Source of the DNA: Cellulomonas timonensis
Lineage (GTDB): Bacteria; Actinomycetota; Actinomycetes; Actinomycetales; Cellulomonadaceae
Assembly: GCF_900046455.1 (NCBI RefSeq)
Contig: NZ_FCOT01000011.1
Coordinates: 310,001-374,000, forward strand
DNA: 64,000 nucleotides
Direction: 5' to 3'
In this document: positions 45,041 to 53,946 of the stretch, piece by piece
Numbering within the stretch: position 1 is the first letter of the stretch
Layout of the letters: each line of letters opens with the position of its first letter
Notes under the pieces: generated by a model
The model's database searches: none
Told to the model about the DNA's origin: nothing
The model's input: the letters and a program-made list of their open reading frames with translations, nothing else
Program-made: the position numbers and the translations under genes

Positions 45041-46507
45041 CTATTGCCGGCCCAGGAGGTCACGAGTCGCGGCGCGCGCGTCCGGGACCACCGACGCGAG
45101 CCCGTTGCCCGCCACCCAGGCGCCGCACACCGCGAGCCCGGGCGTCGGCGCGACAGCGGCACGCACCCGGGCGACAGCCTCCCGATGGGAGGCGCTCGGC
45201 CGGGGCAGCGACTGCGACCACACCACCCGGGCCGACGCCACCAGCTGGTCGGCGCCGAGGCGAGTGCCCAGCAGGGTCGACGCGTCGCGCAAGGCCAACG
45301 CCGTCAGCTCGTCGTCAGGCAGCGCGCGCGGCCCGGGGTCATCGCCCGCGACCCCGTAGGACAGGCGCACCACGTGCCGGCCCTGCCCGGCGGCCGCCGC
45401 GAGCCACGCCCACTTCGCCGTCCCATGAGTCAACGCCTTGGCCCGCACGCCGCGTGCCTGGCTCTGCACGGCCGGCGAGGTGAGCACCCCCGTGCCGCGC
45501 GGGGCCGCGTCCAGCGCCGGCGCGTCGAGGACCAGCGCCACGAGCACCACCTCGGCCCCCGGGTCCAGCACCACCCCCGCCATCTGCGGCGCCACGCCCG
45601 CCAGCAGGCCCACCGCAGCCGGGGTCGCCACCACGAGCCGATCCGCCCGCAGCAGCCCAGCGGCGCCCTCGGCGTCCTCCGTCACCACCTCGAACGACGG
45701 CGGCTCCGCGGCAAGCGCCAGCTGGCGCACCGCGACCACGCGGACGCCCGTGCGGATCTGCCCGGCCCGCCCGGCGAGGTCCGCGGCCAGCGCGTCGACC
45801 AGCACGTGCAGCCCGCCGTCGAACCCCGCGACCGCCGAACCCGCCGGCGCCGCCGCGCGCAGCGACCGCACGGCGCCCGCCAGGCTGCCCTGCTGGGCGA
45901 GCGCCGCCCGCAGGCCCGGCGCCACGGCGTCCACGGCCAGGTCATCCGGGTCGGCGGCATGCACGCCGGCCACCACGGGCCGGACCAGGCGCTCCAGCAC
46001 GCGCGGCCCCATCCGGCGCCGCACCAGCGACCCCAGGCTGACCTCGTCCCCGCCGCGGGCGCCCCACCACGCGGGCAGCATGCGGTCCACGCTCGCGCGC
46101 ACAGCGCCGAGGGTCCCCACCGTCTGCCGCACGTCAGCCGCCCACGGGTCCGTCGGGATGCCCAGCACCCCGGCGCGCGGCAGCGGCCCAGCGCCGTGCG
46201 CGAGCTGCACCCAGGCGCCTCGGGGCTCAGGCCGCACGACGCGCTCGCCCACGCCCAGTTCGAGCGCGAGCTCGGCCACGGCGCCGCCTCGCGTCGCGAA
46301 GGACTCGGCCCCCGAGTCCAGCGTCAGGCCGGCCACGACGTGCCGCCCCACCGCGCCGCCGACGACCTCGCGCGCCTCCACCACGAGGGTCCGCAGGCCG
46401 CTGGCCGCGAGGTCCCGCGCGGCGACCAGCCCGGCGACGCCACCCCCGACGACCACTGCGTCCCAGTGCTCGGCAGGTCCGGGCTGGCCGGGGTCGGGGG
46501 CGGCCAT
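45041..46507 (-). CDS. hemY: coproporphyrinogen/protoporphyrinogen oxidase (HemY/CgoX type)
   Basis: This 488-residue FAD-dependent oxidase has an N-terminal dinucleotide-binding motif (VVVGGGVAGLVAARDLAASGLRTLVVEAREVVGG) and a C-terminal FAD segment (LAVCGAWVAGNGLASVV). In Gram-positive bacteria HemY oxidises coproporphyrinogen III to coproporphyrin III. HemQ and HemH partners of that route are not in this window. It starts 4 bp after hemE ends. Confidence 0.93.
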   Translation of the reverse strand: MAAPDPGQPGPAEHWDAVVVGGGVAGLVAARDLAASGLRTLVVEAREVVGGAVGRHVVAGLTLDSGAESFATRGGAVAELALELGVGERVVRPEPRGAWVQLAHGAGPLPRAGVLGIPTDPWAADVRQTVGTLGAVRASVDRMLPAWWGARGGDEVSLGSLVRRRMGPRVLERLVRPVVAGVHAADPDDLAVDAVAPGLRAALAQQGSLAGAVRSLRAAAPAGSAVAGFDGGLHVLVDALAADLAGRAGQIRTGVRVVAVRQLALAAEPPSFEVVTEDAEGAAGLLRADRLVVATPAAVGLLAGVAPQMAGVVLDPGAEVVLVALVLDAPALDAAPRGTGVLTSPAVQSQARGVRAKALTHGTAKWAWLAAAAGQGRHVVRLSYGVAGDDPGPRALPDDELTALALRDASTLLGTRLGADQLVASARVVWSQSLPRPSASHREAVARVRAAVAPTPGLAVCGAWVAGNGLASVVPDARAATRDLLGRQ

Positions 46508-46511
46508 CGGG

Positions 46512-47576
46512 CTACGCCTCGTGCACGAGCTGGACGACGCGGGTGAGGACCTCCGGGTCGGTGTCTGGCGGCACCCCGTGCCCGAGGTTCACCACGTGGC
46601 CTGGCGCCTGGGCGCCGCGTGCGATGACATCCCGCACATGGGCCTCGAGCACGGGCCATGGGGCCTTCAGCAGCGCCGGGTCGATGTTGCCCTGCAACGG
46701 GGTGCGCCCGCCGAGCCGCCGGTTCGCCTCGTCCAGGGGCAGCCGGTAGTCGACGCCGATGACATCGGCCCCGACGTCGCGCATCGCGGCCAGCAGCTCG
46801 CTGGTGCCGGTGCCGAAGTGGACAGTGCGCACCCCGAGGCCGGCCACGCTCGCGAGTGCCCGGCCCGACGACGGCGCCGCATGCGCCACGTAGTCGGCCA
46901 GCGACAGCGAGCCCGCCCACGAGTCGAAGAGCTGGGCGGCGCTGGCCCCCGCGAGCACCTGGGCGCGCAGGAACGCGCCCGTCACGTCGGCGGCCCACTC
47001 GGTCAGCGCCCGCCAGGTGTCGGGGTCGGCGTGCATCATCGTCCGCGCGGCCAGGTGGTCCCGCGACGGGCGGCCCTCCACCAGGTACGCGGCCAGGGTG
47101 AACGGGGCGCCCGCGAAGCCGATCAGCGGCGTCGACCCGAGTGCGGCGACCGTCAGCGCCACGGCGTCGGACACCGGCTCGAGGGCCTCAGCGGTGAGCG
47201 GGCCGGCGTCGCGCAGCCGCGCCACATCCTCCGCCGTGCGCACCGCGGAGCCCATGACCGGGCCCACGCCGGGGACGATGTCGACGTCCACGCCGGCCAG
47301 CAGCAGCGGCACCACGATGTCGGAGAAGAAGATCGCGGCGTCCACGTCGTGCCGGCGGACGGGCTGCAACGTGATCTCGCTGGCGAGCTCCGGGCGCAGG
47401 CAGGACTCGAGCATCCCGACCCCCTCGCGCAGGGCCCGGTACTCCGGCAGCGAGCGACCCGCCTGCCGCATGAACCACACCGGACGGCGGCTGGGAGCCT
47501 CGCCGGAATAGGCGGCCACCAGTGCCGAATTAGTCGTGCGGCCGTCGACGAGCGGATGTGTCACAGGAAGGCTCAC
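46512..47576 (-). CDS. hemE: uroporphyrinogen decarboxylase
   Basis: This 354-residue protein carries the family signature PVWFMRQAGRSLPEYRALRE and the second conserved block GFAGAPFTLAAYLVEG. It removes the four acetate carboxyls of uroporphyrinogen III to give coproporphyrinogen III. GTG 47576 has no ribosome site but is preceded by CACAAT 6 nt upstream, suggesting a leaderless transcript. Only 45 bp separate it from divergent hemA, so their promoters must overlap. Confidence 0.96.
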   Translation of the reverse strand: MSLPVTHPLVDGRTTNSALVAAYSGEAPSRRPVWFMRQAGRSLPEYRALREGVGMLESCLRPELASEITLQPVRRHDVDAAIFFSDIVVPLLLAGVDVDIVPGVGPVMGSAVRTAEDVARLRDAGPLTAEALEPVSDAVALTVAALGSTPLIGFAGAPFTLAAYLVEGRPSRDHLAARTMMHADPDTWRALTEWAADVTGAFLRAQVLAGASAAQLFDSWAGSLSLADYVAHAAPSSGRALASVAGLGVRTVHFGTGTSELLAAMRDVGADVIGVDYRLPLDEANRRLGGRTPLQGNIDPALLKAPWPVLEAHVRDVIARGAQAPGHVVNLGHGVPPDTDPEVLTRVVQLVHEA

Positions 47577-47621
47577 CGCTCGATTGTGCCGGATATTCCT
47601 CGGGATGATTCAATCTTCATC

Positions 47622-48929
47622 GTGGTGCTGATGTCATTGGTCGCCAGTCACCACGACCTCGACCTCGCGGTGCTGGAGCGGCTCTCCGTCGCGACGCATG
47701 CGGTCGGACGCGAGATCGTGTCCGAGTGCCCGCCTGTCGCCGGGTCCGTGGTGCTCGCGACCTGCAACCGGTTCGAGCTGTACCTGGACGTCGTCGCCTC
47801 CGAGCACGCCTCGGACGTGCGGGCCGCGGCCGCCGCCGTCGTGTCCGCGCACACCGGCTACCCCGCCGAGAAGGTCGCCGCCGAGGTGCATGCGCGCCTC
47901 GGCATCGACGTCGCCGAGCACCTGTTCGCCGTCGCGTCCGGGCTCGAGTCGATGGTGGTCGGGGAGCGCGAGATCGCCGGCCAGGTGCGTCGCGCGCTGA
48001 CGGCGGCACGCCGGGACGGCACCACCACCTCCGAGCTGGAGGGGCTCTTCCAGACGGCCTCCCGGACCTCCCGCGCCGTGGAGGCCGACACGGGCCTCGG
48101 CGGCGCCGGGCGGTCGATGGTGTCGGTGGCCCTGGACCTCGTCGAGGACGGCCTGCCGGCCTGGCCGGACGTCCGCTGCGTCCTGGTCGGCACGGGCTCC
48201 TACGCGGGGGCCAGCCTGGCGGCCCTGAAGTCGCGCGGCTGCCGCGACATCCACGTCTTCTCGCCGAGCGGCCGCGCCCTGGCGTTCGCGGAGGCGCGGG
48301 GCGTCCACGCGCTGACCACTCGGGACCTCGCGAGCGCGCTGCCGGACGTCGACCTGGTCGTGGCGTGCAGCGGGGCGGCCGGCGCCGTCCTCCAGGCGGA
48401 TGCGCTCGCCGCCGTCCGGGGTGACGCGGCGCGGCCCCTGGCGATCGTCGACCTCGCCCTGCGGCACGACGTGGACCCCGAGGTGCGATCGCTGCCTGGA
48501 GTGCGGCTCGGGAGCCTGACCACGGTGAGCGAGCACGCGCCGGATGAGCAGCCCCCGCCGATCGAGGTGGCGCGGGCGATCGTGCACCGCACCGCCGCCG
48601 ATTTCGCGGCGGGGCAGCGGGGGCGCGCGTGGAACCCCGCGGTGATCGAGCAGCGGGTCCGGGTGCTGGGCCCGATCGAGCGGGCGTCCCGCGCGTCCGA
48701 GCAGGGCGGCGAGGGCGCCGTGAGGCTTCGGGCGGAGCGGCGGCGCGCCCGGGCGGCCCTGCACGGGCCGACGGTGCGGGCGCGTGAGGCGGCTCGGGTT
48801 GGTGACGCCGAGGCGTTCAGCGCTGCGCTGGCCGAGCTGGCCGCAGTGCCGGCGCCTGAGTTGCCCGGGCTGACGGCGCCGCCGCGTGACGAGGGACTCA
48901 CCAAGCGGACAAGCGCACGCCGGGCCTGA
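47622..48929 (+). CDS. hemA: glutamyl-tRNA reductase
   Basis: This 435-residue protein, first enzyme of the C5 pathway, reduces glutamyl-tRNA to glutamate-1-semialdehyde. The nucleophile Cys48 is in LATCNRFELY. GLESMVVGEREIAGQVRRAL and the NADPH-binding VLVGTGSYAGASLAALKSRG follow. GTG 47622 gives the common N-terminus MVLMSLVASHHDLD; GTG 47625 and ATG 47631 are alternatives. It is transcribed divergently from the rest of the haem genes. Confidence 0.96.
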   Translation: MVLMSLVASHHDLDLAVLERLSVATHAVGREIVSECPPVAGSVVLATCNRFELYLDVVASEHASDVRAAAAAVVSAHTGYPAEKVAAEVHARLGIDVAEHLFAVASGLESMVVGEREIAGQVRRALTAARRDGTTTSELEGLFQTASRTSRAVEADTGLGGAGRSMVSVALDLVEDGLPAWPDVRCVLVGTGSYAGASLAALKSRGCRDIHVFSPSGRALAFAEARGVHALTTRDLASALPDVDLVVACSGAAGAVLQADALAAVRGDAARPLAIVDLALRHDVDPEVRSLPGVRLGSLTTVSEHAPDEQPPPIEVARAIVHRTAADFAAGQRGRAWNPAVIEQRVRVLGPIERASRASEQGGEGAVRLRAERRRARAALHGPTVRAREAARVGDAEAFSAALAELAAVPAPELPGLTAPPRDEGLTKRTSARRA

Positions 48930-48977
48930 GCGGGGGGGAGCCAGGCCCGGCGTGCGGTCCGGGGGAGCGTGGGACTG

Positions 48978-49829
48978 TCAGGCCCACGCCTTCTGTGCTG
49001 GTCCGGGTGCCCAGGTGTGCGGCACGACTTGGTTGGTCTGGATGTCCGTGAGCTCGGCGGCGTAGACGATCGCCTCGTAGACGCCCGCCTCGACCCGGTC
49101 CAGGCGGAGCTGCTCGGCGCGGTCCACGTCGTCACCGAGGTGGGAGATGCGCGCCACGACGTAACGCTGCGCGTCCTGCCACTGGTCGACGACGCGGACG
49201 TTGAGGCCGTTCCAGCGGGCGGTGAGGTCCAGCTCGAACAGCTCGCTGACCTCCTCGCGGGCGACGCGGCGGTACCAGCGGCCGGCGGGGGACTGTTGGA
49301 AGTCCGTCTCGAACAGCGGCGGGTTGGCGAGCGCCAGCACCACCGTGTTCCCCTCGTCGACCACGTCGGCCTCGAGGTAGGCGCCGTGCCACTTGGCCAC
49401 GGGGCCCACACAGCGGGAGAGCGACGCCAGGGCGGGGCGCTGCGCCCCGAGTTGTGTCACGGTCCACCCAGTGCCGACATCGCCGTAGTGGCCCAGGAGG
49501 ATCTGGGTCCCGTCGGCGAAGATGCGCACGAGCTCCGCGCCCGGGGGGATGCGGGAGTGGCGCAGCCACCACAGCGGCACGATGTAGCCAGGCACATCCT
49601 TGTACTGGAGCTGCGGGGAGGACTCGAAGCGCAGCACGTCGATGGACGGCGCGTACGGGCTGAACGGGGTTCCGGGGTAACCGAGTCCGTGCACCTCGAA
49701 GAGCTGTGCGGGCGTCGTGGCGAAGGACACGTCCTCCGCGCGGACCACGTATCCCGCCACGCGATCGTGACCGACGCTCAGGTGAGCGCGAGTCAGAGCG
49801 GGCGTGATCGCCTTCTGCATCAGAGTCAC
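48978..49829 (-). CDS. uncharacterised protein, paralogue of the gene at 39595
   Basis: This 283-residue protein has no recognised domain. GTG 49829 is chosen because GAGGGTG precedes it and the N-terminus VTLMQKAITPAL matches the paralogue MPLMQKAVTPAI. Alignment is clear along the whole length (for example DVSFATTPAQLFEVHGLGYPGTPF and SPAGRWYRRVAREEVSELFELDLTARW). It converges on hemA. A short GC palindrome, CCGGA-cgt-TCCGG, lies about 30 bp upstream of the start. Soluble, cytosolic by prediction; function unknown. Confidence 0.65.
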   Translation of the reverse strand: MTLMQKAITPALTRAHLSVGHDRVAGYVVRAEDVSFATTPAQLFEVHGLGYPGTPFSPYAPSIDVLRFESSPQLQYKDVPGYIVPLWWLRHSRIPPGAELVRIFADGTQILLGHYGDVGTGWTVTQLGAQRPALASLSRCVGPVAKWHGAYLEADVVDEGNTVVLALANPPLFETDFQQSPAGRWYRRVAREEVSELFELDLTARWNGLNVRVVDQWQDAQRYVVARISHLGDDVDRAEQLRLDRVEAGVYEAIVYAAELTDIQTNQVVPHTWAPGPAQKAWA

Positions 49830-50094
49830 GATGGCACCCTCGCCAAATCGGAAGTACCGGACGTTCCGGAATCGAGTCCCGATTGTGCAACGAATCCGGG
49901 CATGTGTCCAGAACTCACCCAGACGGCCCACAGGTTCTGGACCACTTCCGGGTGGCCTCCCCGGAGACCGCGTTCCGATCAGGCGCCTCACCCGCCCACC
50001 CAAGACGCGCTGACCTGCGCATCGCTAGGTGGAGAGCGATATCTGAGAGGTTGGTGAGGATCTGGTTGGACCCGCTCCCATCGGACCGGACTAC

Positions 50095-51534
50095 TCAGCC
50101 TTCGAGGTAGCCGACCAGCTGCTCCGCGAGGCCCGTGTACGAGCCCGGCTCCAGCGCCGCCAACCGGGCCGCGACATCCTCCGGAAGGCCCAGCCCGGCG
50201 ATGAACTCACGCATGTCGTCGGCGGTGAGCCGGCGCCCGCGCGTGAGCTCCTTGAGCCGCTCGTACGGGTTCTGCATGCCCGTGACGCCCGCCACCGCGG
50301 CCGCGCGCATCGCCGACTGCACCGGCTCGCCCAGGACCTCCCAGTTCTGGTCCAGCTCGCGGGCCAGCAGGCCGGCGTCCACGGACAGCGCCCGCAGGCC
50401 GCGCCGCACGTTGTCGATCGCGAGCAGCGAGTGGCCGAACGCCGGGCCGATGTTGCGCTGCGTCGTCGAGTCCGTCAGGTCGCGCTGCAGGCGGCTGGTG
50501 ACGAGGGTCGCGGCCAGCGTGTCGAGCAGCGCGCAGGACAGCTCGAGGTTCGCCTCGGCGTTCTCGAAGCGGATCGGGTTGACCTTGTGCGGCATCGTCG
50601 ACGATCCCGTCGCGCCCGCCACGGGGGTCTGGATGAACACCCCGCGCGAGATGTACGACCACACGTCGGTGGCCAGGTTGTGCAGCACCCGGTTGAACCG
50701 CGCGATGTCCGCGTACAGCTCGGCCTGCCAGTCGTGCGACTCGATCTGCGTGGTCAGCGGGTTCCAGGTGAGCCCCAGGTGCTCGACGAACGTGCGCGAC
50801 ACCTCCGGCCAGTCGGCGCCCGGCACCGCGACCACATGCGCGCCGTACGTGCCGGTGGCGCCGTTGAGCTTGCCGAGGTACTCGTCGGCCTCGATCCGGC
50901 GGAGCTGGCGGCGCAAGCGATGCGCTAGCACGGCCAGCTCCTTGCCGAGCGTGGTCGGCGTGGCGGGCTGCCCATGCGTGAGCGCCAGCATCGGGACCGC
51001 TGCGAGATCGCGGGCCATCGCCGCGACGTCGTCGACCAGGGCGACCGCGGCCGGCAGCCAGACCTCGCGGACGGCGCCGCGCACCATCAGCGCATAGGAG
51101 AGGTTGTTGATGTCCTCGCTGGTGCACGCGAAGTGCACGAGCTCGCTGACCGCTGGCAGCACGGTGTCGGGGCCCAGCGTGGCGGGCGCCTCGGCCAGGC
51201 GGCGCTTGAGGAAGTACTCGACGGCCTTCACGTCGTGCACCGTCGTGCGCTCGATCTCGGCGAGCTCGGCGACCTCGTCCGGGCCGAACGTCGCCACGAC
51301 GTCGCGCAGGTACTGCCGCTCCGCGGCCGACAGCTCCGGAGCCCCCGGCACCACCTGCTGCGACGTGAGGTGGATCAGCCACTCGACCTCGACGTGCACC
51401 CGCTCGCGGTTGAGCGCCGCCTCGGAGAGGTGGTCGACCAGCGGCGCCACCGCCGAGCGGTAGCGGCCGTCGAGCGGCCCCAGGGCGATGGGGGGAGTCA
51501 CGTCGGCCAGGCTCACGCGCGCGGGGGAGGTCAT
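50095..51534 (-). CDS. purB: adenylosuccinate lyase
   Basis: This 479-residue enzyme of the fumarase/aspartase superfamily acts in purine synthesis and the purine nucleotide cycle. The superfamily signature is in GSSTMPHKVNPI, TSEDINNLSYAL carries the catalytic region and THGQPATPTT the conserved His. The E. coli-like length and N-terminal SLADVTPPIALGPLDGRYRS show the long PurB subclass. ATG 51534 is taken as start; in-frame ATGs at 51543 and 51546 are also possible. Confidence 0.96.
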   Translation of the reverse strand: MTSPARVSLADVTPPIALGPLDGRYRSAVAPLVDHLSEAALNRERVHVEVEWLIHLTSQQVVPGAPELSAAERQYLRDVVATFGPDEVAELAEIERTTVHDVKAVEYFLKRRLAEAPATLGPDTVLPAVSELVHFACTSEDINNLSYALMVRGAVREVWLPAAVALVDDVAAMARDLAAVPMLALTHGQPATPTTLGKELAVLAHRLRRQLRRIEADEYLGKLNGATGTYGAHVVAVPGADWPEVSRTFVEHLGLTWNPLTTQIESHDWQAELYADIARFNRVLHNLATDVWSYISRGVFIQTPVAGATGSSTMPHKVNPIRFENAEANLELSCALLDTLAATLVTSRLQRDLTDSTTQRNIGPAFGHSLLAIDNVRRGLRALSVDAGLLARELDQNWEVLGEPVQSAMRAAAVAGVTGMQNPYERLKELTRGRRLTADDMREFIAGLGLPEDVAARLAALEPGSYTGLAEQLVGYLEG

Positions 51535-51635
51535 GGCCGTCATCATCCCAGAGGGCGCCGGGTGTCCCACGGGCTGTCCGCCGCGACGTGGCTACAGTGT
51601 GCCGATCCGAGACCACAGCGACGGGACGGCGAGGC

Positions 51636-52379
51636 GTGCGACCTGAGACCGCCAGGGGCCTGCTGCCCACCGCGCTCGTGGCCATGCTCGTGGTCGCGTC
51701 GGTGATCGCCGCGGCCGTCGCTGGCCCGTGGACGATCGGACGACGCGACGTCGGCGCCCCCGATTTCGTCTTCACCCCGCCTCAGCAGACCCCGTCCGCG
51801 CTGCCCGAGTCGCTGCCCGACGGGCTGGCGGCGGCCGAGGCGCTGCCCGCCTGGCTCGGCTGGGTCGGCGCCGTGTTCGCCGCGCTGTGCGTGGCGGTGC
51901 TGCTGTGGCTGCTGGTCCTGGCTGTGCGGGCACTGCTGCGCACCTGGGCGGCACGCGACCAGACAGCCCGCGACGAGGCGCCTGACGACTTGGTCATCGA
52001 CGCCGACGACGAGGCCGCAGCGCCCGTCCTGCGCGCAGGCGTCGCACGTGCCGCGCAGGCGCTCGCGGGTGAGGCGGAGCCCGCCGACGCCGTGGTGGCC
52101 GCCTGGGTCGCGCTGGAGGAGGCCGCGGAGCGCAGCGGTGTCGAGCGGGACCCCGCCCAGACGGCGAGCGAGCTCACCGTCGACGTGCTCGACGGGACGC
52201 GCGCGGACCCGGACGCCACACGCGCCCTGCTGGGCCTCTACCTGACGGCGCGGTTCAGCGACCGCCCCGTCACCGACCAGGACGTCCGGCGCGCGCAGGA
52301 GTGCCTCGCGGTGCTCGCCGACGGCCTCGGCGACCGGCGCGACACCGACGCGGAACCGGCGCTCGAGGGTCGCCCATGA
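51636..52379 (+). CDS. DUF4129-domain membrane protein
   Basis: This protein has 247 residues from GTG 51636. An N-terminal membrane helix (LLPTALVAMLVVASVIAAAVAG) is followed by an extracytoplasmic linker rich in Pro, a second helix (WLGWVGAVFAALCVAVLLWLLVLAVRAL) and a C-terminal cytoplasmic DUF4129 domain (VVAAWVALEEAAERSGVERDPAQTASELTVDVL...YLTARFSDRPVTDQDVRRAQECLAVL). It is the first gene of a DUF4129/MoxR/DUF58 operon. A peptidoglycan or protease link is inferred from related operons only. Confidence 0.88.
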   Translation: MRPETARGLLPTALVAMLVVASVIAAAVAGPWTIGRRDVGAPDFVFTPPQQTPSALPESLPDGLAAAEALPAWLGWVGAVFAALCVAVLLWLLVLAVRALLRTWAARDQTARDEAPDDLVIDADDEAAAPVLRAGVARAAQALAGEAEPADAVVAAWVALEEAAERSGVERDPAQTASELTVDVLDGTRADPDATRALLGLYLTARFSDRPVTDQDVRRAQECLAVLADGLGDRRDTDAEPALEGRP

Positions 52380-52924
52380 GGCGGCTGGCGCGTCTGGCCG
52401 GGCGCCCCCTCATCCTCGGCGGCGGCGGCGCGTTGATCGTCTGGGCCGTGGGCCTCGCCCTGACGTCGGCGCTGCTCGTCGGGCTCGCGCTGGCTGTCGC
52501 CGTGGTGCTGCTCGAACGGGTCGAGCCCGACGCGGACGCCTGGCGTGTGCATGAGCATGAGCCGCGCCGGCATGGGGCGCGCGGCGAGGTGCAGGACCTC
52601 GCCTGGGCGATGGTGGCGCGCGACGGCCGCGTCGGGGAGCGCGCCCACCGGGTGCTGCGGGCCACCGCCGCCGTCCGGCTCGCCCGCCACGGCGTGCGGC
52701 TCGAGGAGCCCGACGACGACGCCGCACTGCGCGAGCTCGTCGGCGCCCGGGCGCACCGCACGCTGACCACCACCGGCCTCCCGCTGCCGCGGCTCGCCGA
52801 CGTCCGCCATGCGGTCGGCGTGCTGGAGGAGCTCGGGACACCCCGGGCGACCCCGGTGGCCGACGCACCGCTCCACCTCGACCGCACGCCCGCCCCCAGA
52901 GCCTCCGGGAGAACCGTCCGATGA
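52376..52924 (+). CDS. membrane protein of MoxR operon, unknown function
   Basis: This 182-residue protein has two close membrane helices (LILGGGGALIVWAVGLALTSALLVGLALAVAVVLL), then a long hydrophilic cytoplasmic region with repeated Arg/Ala/Glu helices and a Pro-rich end. It is coupled by 4-bp overlaps to the DUF4129 gene before and the MoxR gene after. No known domain is recognised. Confidence 0.75.
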   Translation: MRRLARLAGRPLILGGGGALIVWAVGLALTSALLVGLALAVAVVLLERVEPDADAWRVHEHEPRRHGARGEVQDLAWAMVARDGRVGERAHRVLRATAAVRLARHGVRLEEPDDDAALRELVGARAHRTLTTTGLPLPRLADVRHAVGVLEELGTPRATPVADAPLHLDRTPAPRASGRTVR

Positions 52925-53946
52925 CCAGCACCGCTCTCTCCGTCCCCGAGGTCGCCGCCCGCGGCCGTGCCGTGCTCGACGAGGTCGGGACGGTGGTGGT
53001 GGGCATGCGCGAGCCGCTGCGGGTTGCGCTTGCGGCGATCCTCGCCGGAGGCCATGTGCTGTTCGAGGACGTGCCTGGCCTCGGCAAGACGCTCGCCGCC
53101 CGCAGCCTGGCCACGGCGCTCGGCCTCGACTTCCGCCGCGTGCAGTGCACCCCCGACCTGCTGCCGTCGGACCTCACCGGATCGAGCGTGTTCGACCCCG
53201 CCACCGCGACGTTCGCGTTCCGACCCGGCCCGGTGTTCACCGGCCTGCTCCTCGCCGACGAGATCAACCGCACCGCCCCCAAGACGCAGTCCGCGCTGCT
53301 GGAGGCCATGGCGGAGCGACAGGTCACCGTGGACGGGACGACGTACCGGCTGGCCGAGCCGTTCCACGTCGTCGCCACCTCGAACCCGGTGGAGTACGAG
53401 GGCACCTACCCGCTGCCCGAGGCGCAGCTCGACCGCTTCATGGTGCGGCTCGCCGTCGGCTACCCCGACCGCGACGCCGAGATGGACGTGCTGGGCCGCC
53501 GGCTCGCCCGCCGCCGTGAGCACGCCGACGTGCGGCAGGTGGTCGACGCCGCCGCCCTCACGCAGATGCAGGCCGGCGTTGAGGCCGTGGCCGTCGACCC
53601 GGACGTGCTCGGCTATTGCGTGGACCTGGCCGCCGCGACCCGGGCGCACGCCGCCGTCGAGGTGGGCGCCTCGCCGCGCGGCTCGCAGGCGCTGGTGCTC
53701 GTGGCGCGCGCGCTCGCGGTGCTCGACGGGCGCGACTTCGTGGCGCCGGAGGACGTCAAGGCCGTGGGCGTCGCGACGCTCGCGCACCGGATCTCGCTGA
53801 GCCCGCAGGCGTGGGCCACGGGCCTGGCGCCGCAGCGCGTGGTCACCGAGGTGCTGGGCCGGACGCCGGTGCCGCCGACGGTCCGGCGCGGCGAGCCCGT
53901 CGCGGTGGGCGGCACGGCGGGGCGCCGGGCTCCGGGCGTCGAATGA
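52921..53946 (+). CDS. MoxR-family AAA+ ATPase
   Basis: This 341-residue protein has Walker A EDVPGLGKTLAARSLA, Walker B LLADEINRTAPKTQSALLEAMAERQVT, sensor 1 ATSNPVEYEGTYPLPEAQLDRFM and the C-terminal lid region GASPRGSQALVLVARA typical of MoxR. These ATPases act as chaperones, usually for a DUF58/VWA-type partner encoded next door, as here. The start and stop overlap both neighbours. Confidence 0.95.
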   Translation: MTSTALSVPEVAARGRAVLDEVGTVVVGMREPLRVALAAILAGGHVLFEDVPGLGKTLAARSLATALGLDFRRVQCTPDLLPSDLTGSSVFDPATATFAFRPGPVFTGLLLADEINRTAPKTQSALLEAMAERQVTVDGTTYRLAEPFHVVATSNPVEYEGTYPLPEAQLDRFMVRLAVGYPDRDAEMDVLGRRLARRREHADVRQVVDAAALTQMQAGVEAVAVDPDVLGYCVDLAAATRAHAAVEVGASPRGSQALVLVARALAVLDGRDFVAPEDVKAVGVATLAHRISLSPQAWATGLAPQRVVTEVLGRTPVPPTVRRGEPVAVGGTAGRRAPGVE

